NCBI GenBank assembly: GCA_022763105.1
Contig: JALEGK010000056.1
Location: forward strand, 1-58,522
Length of the DNA: 58,522 nucleotides
From: Rickettsiales bacterium
GTDB taxonomy: Bacteria > Pseudomonadota > Alphaproteobacteria > Rickettsiales > UBA3002
Reading direction: 5' to 3'
Each line of letters starts with the position of its first letter. Within the stretch, counting starts at the first letter, position 1. The notes beneath the pieces are model-generated. The model ran no database searches and had not been told where the DNA came from. It was given only the letters and a program-made list of their open reading frames with translations. Both the position numbers and the translations under genes were made by a program. Shown here piece after piece: positions 53,769 to 58,522 of the stretch.

Positions 53769-54278
53769 TTAAGCTTGCGCACCATACGCACCAAACACAC
53801 GCGCCAACTGACCAGCCGGAGCTTGTAATACACCAGCAACACGCGTAGCGGGCGTATTTAGAAGTGCCACAATCTTACCACGTAGCTCATCGAGCGACGG
53901 CATTGTAGCCAACTGCTTAATGCCAGCTTGGTCCAGCGTATGCTCGCCAAACGCACCACCTAGCATTACCAGTTTCTCATTGTCCTTCGCAAAAGCCGCA
54001 ATCACTTTTGCCGCTGCTACTGGATCATCAGAATAAGCCACAGCAGTTGGACCAGAAAACATATCAGCCAAAGGCTCATAGGTTGTGTCTTTGATTGCAC
54101 GCTTGGTCAGGCGATTCTTGGTCACCTTGAAGCTAGCACCCGCAGCACGAACCTTTGAACGCAACTCAGACATCTCAGCAACCGTCAGGCCCTGATAATG
54201 CGTCACGATCACAATTGATGCGCCAGAGAAGATCTCATTTGCACCAGCAACCCATTCAACTTTTTGAGCACGTTCCAT
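53769..54278 (-). CDS. rplJ: Ribosomal protein L10
   Basis: A 169-aa L10, the base of the L7/L12 stalk. It shows VTHYQGLTVAEMSELRSKVR, the KNRLTKRA segment and the C-terminal helix that binds L7/L12 dimers (LARVFGAYGAQA end). Only 19 bp separate it from rplA, too short for a separate L10 leader of the E. coli kind, so any L10 autoregulatory site would lie inside rplA. Confidence 0.97.
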   Translation of the reverse strand: MERAQKVEWVAGANEIFSGASIVIVTHYQGLTVAEMSELRSKVRAAGASFKVTKNRLTKRAIKDTTYEPLADMFSGPTAVAYSDDPVAAAKVIAAFAKDNEKLVMLGGAFGEHTLDQAGIKQLATMPSLDELRGKIVALLNTPATRVAGVLQAPAGQLARVFGAYGAQA

Positions 54279-54297
54279 GATATGTTACCTCTTAATC

Positions 54298-54993
54298 TTA
54301 CGCAGCCAGATCGTTTACATCGACGCGAACACCTGCACCCATGGTGCTAGAGATGGTCGCCTTCTTGATGTAGGCACCTTTGGCACCCGATGGCTTTGCT
54401 TTATTCACCGCTTCAATCAGCGCTTTAATGTTCTCTGCAATCTTATCTTCAGCAAATGAGGTCTTACCAACACCTGCGTGAATGATACCTGCTTTTTCTA
54501 CGCGGAATTCAATGCTACCGCTTTTCGCTTCTTTGATCGCTTTTTCAACATCTGGCGTTACAGTACCCAGCTTAGGGTTTGGCATCAGACCGCGAGGACC
54601 AAGAATCTTACCCACACGACCAACAACAGCCATCATGTCAGGCGTTGCGATACAACGGTCAAAATTCATCTCACCCTTCTGAACCAGCTCAGCTAGATCT
54701 TCAGCGCCTACGATGTCAGCACCAGCCGCCTTCGCAGCATCCGCTTTCTCGCCGCGAGCGAACACAGCCACGCGAACATCTTTACCCAAACCATTTGGCA
54801 TGCTCACAGAACCACGAACCATTTGATCAGAGTGACGTGGATCAACACCAAGATTCAGTGCCACATCAACGGTCTCGTCAAATTTGGTCTTCGCATTATC
54901 TTTAACGAGCTTCACTGCTTCATCCAGCTTGTATGCTTTGGTTGAATCAATAGACTCGGTTGCAGCCTTTAAACGTTTTGACAGTTTAGCCAT
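54298..54993 (-). CDS. rplA: Ribosomal protein L1
   Basis: The 231-aa L1 protein of the mobile stalk near the E site. [41 protein letters not shown] (as [10 protein letters not shown]) and the final [16 protein letters not shown] are diagnostic. It lies five bases behind rplK, the usual rplK-rplA pair, in which L1 commonly represses both by binding the rplK leader. Confidence 0.98.
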   Translation of the reverse strand: MAKLSKRLKAATESIDSTKAYKLDEAVKLVKDNAKTKFDETVDVALNLGVDPRHSDQMVRGSVSMPNGLGKDVRVAVFARGEKADAAKAAGADIVGAEDLAELVQKGEMNFDRCIATPDMMAVVGRVGKILGPRGLMPNPKLGTVTPDVEKAIKEAKSGSIEFRVEKAGIIHAGVGKTSFAEDKIAENIKALIEAVNKAKPSGAKGAYIKKATISSTMGAGVRVDVNDLAA

Positions 54994-54997
54994 GATC

Positions 54998-55426
54998 TTA
55001 CTCCACTACCTCAAGACCCATGGAAATGGCAGAACCTTCTACCATGCGCATTGCTGCTTCCACCGTATGGGCATTGAGATCTTGCATTTTTTGCTCAGCA
55101 ATATCTTTAATTTGTGCGTAGGTAATCTTACCAGCCACAACCTTACCTGCTTCACCAGAACCCTTTTTCAGGTTGATCGCTTTCTTAATATAGAAAGAGA
55201 CAGGCGGCAGTTTCATTTCAAACGTAAAACTACGGTCTTTATAGACAGAAATAACGACAGGAATCGGAGTGCCCGGCTCTTTATCACCAGTAGCCGCGTT
55301 AAACGCCTTACAAAACTCCATAATATTCAAACCGGCCTGACCAAGTGCAGGGCCAACGGGCGGAGAAGGGTTTGCTTTTCCGGCACCGATTTGGAGCTTA
55401 ATTTGTCCAGTTACTTCTTTTGCCAT
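54998..55426 (-). CDS. rplK: Ribosomal protein L11
   Basis: The 142-aa L11 protein of the GTPase-associated centre. [37 protein letters not shown] and the C-terminal rRNA-binding part with [16 protein letters not shown] are clear. A promoter lies in the 145-bp gap after nusG (55481-55508), so the L11 operon can be started apart from secE-nusG. Confidence 0.98.
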   Translation of the reverse strand: MAKEVTGQIKLQIGAGKANPSPPVGPALGQAGLNIMEFCKAFNAATGDKEPGTPIPVVISVYKDRSFTFEMKLPPVSFYIKKAINLKKGSGEAGKVVAGKITYAQIKDIAEQKMQDLNAHTVEAAMRMVEGSAISMGLEVVE

Positions 55427-55480
55427 TTCTTACTCTTTTTTCAATCGTTTTTCCGACTTGCCCCATTTCAGGGAGCGCAA

Positions 55481-55508
55481 GTTATAACGCAATGCAATCA
55501 AAACTCAA
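55481..55508 (-). promoter_or_regulatory. Promoter of the rplK operon
   Basis: TTGAGT (55508-55503), a 16-bp spacer and TATAAC (55486-55481) on the minus strand, about 55 bp before the rplK start. A 7-bp dyad TTCTGGG/CCCAGAA (55514-55549) lies just upstream. Good spacing and box matches. Confidence 0.65.
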
Positions 55509-55571
55509 CCCTTTTCTGGGAAAAAATGCAGTTTTTTATTGACCCAGAATTAAAGCTTTGTTTTTCAACAA

Positions 55572-56288
55572 TTAAACTTTATCGACCTGCGAAAATTCTA
55601 GCTCTACCGGTGTTGGGCGACCAAAGATCGAAACCGACACTTTGAGCTTCTCTTTTTCCTCGTCAATATCTTCCACCACACCAATGAACGAATCGAATGG
55701 TCCATCAACCACTTTGACCTGTTCACCGATCTCGTAATTAATCGCACGCTTAGGCGCCTCGATACCTTCTTGCACCTGCTGGAAGATCGCATTGGCTTCC
55801 GCTTCCGTAATCGGTTGAGGGCGCGTACCGCCACCACCTAAGAAACCAGTTACCTTGTCGGTGTTCTTCACCAACTGCCAGGTCGCATCAGACATTTCCA
55901 TTTTCGCCAGCACATAGCCTGGGAAGAATTTACGTTCAGCCGCCACTTTCTTACCACGACGCACTTCCACCACTTCTTCTACAGGAACGGTCACAGACTC
56001 GAACTTATCGCTCAAACCTTTTTGCTCTGCCGTTTCCAGAATCGCTGCGGCCACTTTTTTCTCAAAACCAGAATAGGCATGAATAATGTACCAGCGTAGC
56101 TTGCTGTTCTTATTCTCTGGCTTCGCTTCTGCCTTCTCTTCTGCAGGGGCTTCTGCGGACGCTTCTGCTGCAGGCTCTTCTGCTACCGCTTCTGCGGGTG
56201 CTGCTTCTTCAGCCGTCTCAACCGGAGCGGCTTCTGCTTCATTTACTTCTGTCTCTTCATTCACTGATTGAGCTTCTTCGGCACTCAT
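55572..56288 (-). CDS. nusG: Transcription factor NusG with acidic N-terminal extension
   Basis: NusG binds RNA polymerase, suppresses pausing and links to Rho or ribosomes. The NGN domain begins near residue 63 (LRWYIIHAYSGFEKKVAAAI) and contains FFPGYVLAKM; the KOW domain is at EIGEQVKVVDGPFDSFIGVV. Before it lies a 60-residue extension made almost only of Ala, Glu, Pro and Val, absent from the 181-aa E. coli protein. In-frame Met codons after the extension are not well placed for initiation, so the extension is probably translated. It follows secE by three bases. Confidence 0.95.
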   Translation of the reverse strand: MSAEEAQSVNEETEVNEAEAAPVETAEEAAPAEAVAEEPAAEASAEAPAEEKAEAKPENKNSKLRWYIIHAYSGFEKKVAAAILETAEQKGLSDKFESVTVPVEEVVEVRRGKKVAAERKFFPGYVLAKMEMSDATWQLVKNTDKVTGFLGGGGTRPQPITEAEANAIFQQVQEGIEAPKRAINYEIGEQVKVVDGPFDSFIGVVEDIDEEKEKLKVSVSIFGRPTPVELEFSQVDKV

Positions 56289-56291
56289 CGC

Positions 56292-56483
56292 TTATCCTCC
56301 AATTCCGAGAATCAATTGGACACCCCAGGCGGCAATATTGTCGACCAGAAGGAAGAAGATGGCAGAGATAAATACCAGCACCAGAATCATCGCAGTAGAA
56401 ACACCGGTCTCTTTTCGGGTAGGCCAGGTTACTTTAGATGTCTCTTGACGTACTTCACGTACAAACTTAGCTGGATTTGCCAT
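56292..56483 (-). CDS. secE: Preprotein translocase subunit SecE
   Basis: The 63-aa single-helix SecE form typical of alphaproteobacteria. The amphipathic segment KFVREVRQETSKVTWPTRKE is the conserved SecE core, followed by one membrane helix (about 29-53). It clamps SecY in the inner-membrane translocon. First gene of the minus-strand operon. Confidence 0.97.
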   Translation of the reverse strand: MANPAKFVREVRQETSKVTWPTRKETGVSTAMILVLVFISAIFFLLVDNIAAWGVQLILGIGG

Positions 56484-56513
56484 ACCTAACTCTTCTCAAT
56501 TTTTTGCCCAACA

Positions 56514-56539
56514 CAAAAACGCGCACCACTAGGGCGCGC
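56514..56539 (-). terminator. Terminator-like hairpin in the secE leader
   Basis: On the minus strand GCGCGCC (56539-56533), loop CTAGT, GGTGCGC (56527-56521) pair over 6 of 7 positions and are followed by GTTTTTG. It stands only 31 bp before secE and behind the likely promoter, so it may act as an attenuator of secE-nusG, or end transcription running antisense through the sulfotransferase gene. Confidence 0.55.
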
Positions 56540-56602
56540 AATTACTGGTGGGGTTTAATCCTTGTATCCACAAATTGCAAGGAAATTTCGTGGTGATTTT
56601 TG

Positions 56603-56631
56603 ATTATAGATGCTAAGACCGCCGCTATGAA
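56603..56631 (-). promoter_or_regulatory. Candidate promoter of secE-nusG
   Basis: A perfect -10 TATAAT (56608-56603) with TTCATA (56631-56626) 17 bp upstream on the minus strand. It overlaps the 5' end of the divergent sulfotransferase gene and would give a leader of about 110 nt containing the hairpin at 56514-56539. Confidence 0.5.
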
Positions 56632-57508
56632 TGTAACGACCGCGCATGAACTAGCTGATAAAACTGAAAAGCTGCTTCAAAAGCAGTGGTTTTTTGTTGC
56701 TGGTTTTGAGAAATCCGGAACAACCTGGCTACAGAAAATGTTAGACTTCCACCCTGAGATGCGCTGCATGGGAGAAGGACACGCCATACGCCATATCGGC
56801 AAACCGCTACAAGACCTCTTTAACACCTATAATGCGGTGATCAAGAAAACGAACCAAGCCGTATATAATAATAAAGATGTCGATTATCGGCCTTCCGACG
56901 CGAAAACCTATCAAGCCATGTTTATGATGCTAGTGATGTCAACCATCATTGAAACACCCGATGATACGGTAAAATTTATTGGCGACAAAACCCCCAATAA
57001 CGATAGCTACCTAGTACCGCTTTCCAATTTATTCCCTAACGCCAAATTTATTCACATTATCCGTGATGGTCGCGATGTACTGGTTTCATATACAAAACAC
57101 ATGAACCGTACCTATGACGACGAAGAGTATAATTACGAAAATTCTGCCGAGTTTATTTCTAAAGCATGGTCTGCACGTATCAAAATAGGGAAAGCCTTCC
57201 AGCAACAAAACCCTGGGCAGCTCCATGAAGTCAGATATGAAGACTTGCTAACTCGCCCCCACGCGGAACTAAAAAAAATGTATCAGTTCTTGGGAGTAAC
57301 CGCGACAGACGAACAAATAAACGAAGCCGTAGAAGCTACCAGCTTTGAGGCATTAAGCGGCGGCCGTAAATCGGGGGAAGAAAATGTAAATTCGTTCTTC
57401 CGTAAAGGTGTCTCTGGTGACTGGAAAGACGAGCTAAGTCTAGAAGCACTGCGCATTTTCAATGAAAATGCAGGCGATCTCATCAAAGATTTGGGCTATG
57501 AAGAATAA
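56627..57508 (+). CDS. PAPS-dependent sulfotransferase family protein
   Basis: A 293-aa sulfotransferase. The PAPS phosphosulfate loop is VAGFEKSGTTWLQKMLDFHP near the N-terminus; the 3'-phosphate site is IHIIRDGRDVLVSYTKHM (about 145). C-terminal GGRKSGEENVNSFFRKGVSGDWKDEL matches the last PAPS-binding segment. The acceptor (glycan, lipid or small molecule) is unknown. The ATG at 56627 has a weak ribosome site; an upstream in-frame TTG at 56600 follows GGTGA and could be the true start. It is on the strand opposite to the neighbouring ribosomal operon and partly covers the secE promoter. Confidence 0.85.
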   Translation: MNVTTAHELADKTEKLLQKQWFFVAGFEKSGTTWLQKMLDFHPEMRCMGEGHAIRHIGKPLQDLFNTYNAVIKKTNQAVYNNKDVDYRPSDAKTYQAMFMMLVMSTIIETPDDTVKFIGDKTPNNDSYLVPLSNLFPNAKFIHIIRDGRDVLVSYTKHMNRTYDDEEYNYENSAEFISKAWSARIKIGKAFQQQNPGQLHEVRYEDLLTRPHAELKKMYQFLGVTATDEQINEAVEATSFEALSGGRKSGEENVNSFFRKGVSGDWKDELSLEALRIFNENAGDLIKDLGYEE

Positions 57509-58046
57509 GCTTCCAATCGCTGCCTACTTTGCATCCGGGTTTTTCATCTGTTATTTCGGTTTTCTTCCAATGCTCTATTTTCTACTATTCTCAGAACAAA
57601 CTGAACTACCACAACCCACTGCCTCCACAGCATTACAATTTCTGCAATCGGCTCATATTATTTCACCTAATAGTGTTGAACACGCCTCCCCGCAAATACT
57701 ACACACCTACCTTGTTGCTTTTACATTGGGAGTACTTAGTTTACCGATGCATTTATATGCTATCTTGCTCTTTAGAGCAGGTAAGATTTCACTAGAAAGC
57801 CGTGAATCACTAATGCAAAAAAGCCAAGACGAGCTGAAGCAATTGATGGAATTCTATCAAACCATTGCCGGTATTCTAATATTTGCGACACTTTTCTGCT
57901 TCTATTCTGGGCTTTACCAAGTAGACTTAGTCCAAAGCAAAAGCGCCTTTACAATGGTCTCTATGTTCTTCTCCGTCCTGTCACCAAGTTACTTGTTCGT
58001 ACTAGAATTTTTGAAATGCCAAAAAGCTTATAAGGAGCGGCAATAA
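57498..58046 (+). CDS. Integral membrane protein of unknown function, 182 aa
   Basis: Not recognised. Four hydrophobic segments (about residues 7-29, 67-88, 119-140 and 148-170) and a short charged C-terminus. The ATG at 57498 overlaps the sulfotransferase stop by 11 bp, so the two are likely translated together; ORF bases before 57498 run inside the sulfotransferase. It could anchor or assist the sulfotransferase, or serve in lipid or glycan handling. Confidence 0.65.
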   Translation: MKNKLPIAAYFASGFFICYFGFLPMLYFLLFSEQTELPQPTASTALQFLQSAHIISPNSVEHASPQILHTYLVAFTLGVLSLPMHLYAILLFRAGKISLESRESLMQKSQDELKQLMEFYQTIAGILIFATLFCFYSGLYQVDLVQSKSAFTMVSMFFSVLSPSYLFVLEFLKCQKAYKERQ

Positions 58047-58194
58047 AAAGGCCACCTAAGACCCCCTTGATTACAGGGCAGCAGGATGTACTCGCTGCGG
58101 GCGTAGCCCTTGCTGTGTTGCCATTTCTTAATGCTCGCTTTACTTCCAAACGAAATGGTCGAAAAGCTTATCATCAAACCACCACACACCCATT

Positions 58195-58218
58195 AAAAAA
58201 AGCCCCGCAAACGGAGCT
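58195..58218 (-). terminator. Rho-independent terminator after tRNA-Trp
   Basis: On the minus strand AGCTCCG, loop TTTG, CGGGGCT (58218-58201, one G-U pair) is followed by a T-run (58200-58195). It ends transcripts from tRNA-Trp eight bases after the tRNA 3' end and separates them from secE. Confidence 0.88.
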
Positions 58219-58226
58219 TGTTTTAA

Positions 58227-58302
58227 TGGCAGGGGCAGCAGGATTCGAACCCGCGACCTACGGTTTTGGAGACCGTCGCTCTACCAACTGAGCTATACCC
58301 CT
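58227..58302 (-). tRNA. tRNA-Trp (CCA)
   Basis: A 76-nt cloverleaf: acceptor AGGGGTA (58302-58296) pairs with TGCCCCT (58237-58231), then G and an encoded CCA. The anticodon loop reads CTCCAAA with anticodon CCA. Its place between tuf and secE is the common bacterial arrangement. Confidence 0.96.
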
Positions 58303-58346
58303 ATATCTACAAGCCGCAATGTAAGAATACGGCATAATTATGCAAG

Positions 58347-58377
58347 AAAAAAGCTCGCGCCTTACAACGCGAGCTTT
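58347..58377 (-). terminator. Rho-independent terminator of tuf
   Basis: AAAGCTCGCG and CGCGAGCTTT (58377-58368 and 58359-58350) form a perfect 10-bp stem with an 8-nt loop, followed on the minus strand by further T residues. It lies between the tuf stop and tRNA-Trp. Confidence 0.88.
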
Positions 58378-58397
58378 ATTTCTAAGCAATAAACTGA

Positions 58398-58522
58398 TTA
58401 CTCAGTGATGCTTGCTACGACACCAGCGCCGACGGTACGGCCACCTTCGCGAATCGCGAAACGTAGACCTTCATCCATCGCAATCGGTGCAATCAGCTCA
58501 ACATCCATCGCAATGTTATCAC
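58398..58522 (-). CDS. tuf: Elongation factor Tu, C-terminal end (cut by window edge)
   Basis: The minus strand encodes the last 40 residues of EF-Tu, including [20 protein letters not shown] and [14 protein letters not shown] before TAA at 58400-58398. This domain III end contacts aminoacyl-tRNA. The rest of the gene lies beyond the right edge. Confidence 0.97.
   Translation of the reverse strand, partial: DNIAMDVELIAPIAMDEGLRFAIREGGRTVGAGVVASITE

Noticed and set aside
55514..55549. Dyad TTCTGGG/CCCAGAA between nusG and rplK as a terminator
   Set aside because: The 22-nt loop contains the T-run and no T-tract follows the stem on the minus strand.
58067..58291. Plus-strand ORF ending in GAAGFEPATYGFGDRRSTN
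   Set aside because: Artefact of the tRNA-Trp complement; only the nucleotide structure upstream was kept as a finding.

Overview
This window looks like a chromosomal stretch of a deep-branching alphaproteobacterium, probably near Rickettsiales. The supporting signs are a 23S rRNA gene with no 16S or spacer tRNAs upstream, an enlarged helix 9 in that 23S (both common in this class), an IalB-type protein, and the tuf / tRNA-Trp / secE-nusG-rplKAJL-rpoBC order. Flagellar motor genes, arginine catabolism, two HD-domain signalling proteins and a diguanylate cyclase argue for a motile, metabolically capable cell rather than a strongly reduced endosymbiont. The taxonomic call is inference from gene content; no tree was computed.

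Layout. 1-809 is the 5' end of a 23S rRNA on the minus strand, with a plausible promoter of its own at 1036-1064. 1.4-5 kb holds clpS-clpA and a secreted serine protease; 5.1-7.2 kb holds motA-motB. 7.2-13.9 kb is an arginine succinyltransferase (AST) block: astA-astD-astB on plus, converging on an M20 hydrolase plus an AstC/ArgD aminotransferase on minus; no AstE is present and the M20 enzyme is the obvious stand-in. 14.1-18.6 kb holds cell-wall genes (LdtD-like transpeptidase, Tat-exported YcbK-like protein), an MBL-fold hydrolase and small hypotheticals. 18.6-22.4 kb (minus) holds a GAF/HD-GYP protein, then folE-maf-PTPS in one tight operon. 22.4-25.4 kb is an AT-rich island with two unrecognised proteins sharing a short motif.

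25.4-33.2 kb is housekeeping: ppx/gppA, rlmE, a degenerate HD protein, guaB, rsmB, an M23 peptidase overlapping a bactofilin gene. 33.2-38.5 kb has mgtE behind tRNA-Leu(GAG), a hypothetical gene, lipB, acyP and pccA. 38.7-44.6 kb has an LbtU-like porin, tRNA-Ile(GAT), a GGDEF protein divergent from a membrane protein/winged-helix pair across a perfect 22-bp palindrome, an IalB-like protein and rlmN. 44.7-56.5 kb (minus) is secE-nusG-rplK-rplA-rplJ-rplL-rpoB-rpoC. A sulfotransferase and a membrane protein lie on the opposite strand between secE and tRNA-Trp, and the window ends in the 3' end of tuf.

The strongest candidates for something undescribed are the AST variant with an M20 hydrolase, the diguanylate cyclase / membrane protein / orphan winged-helix module with its palindromic operator, the paired orphan proteins at 22.8-25.4 kb, and a nested-hairpin element downstream of rpoC.
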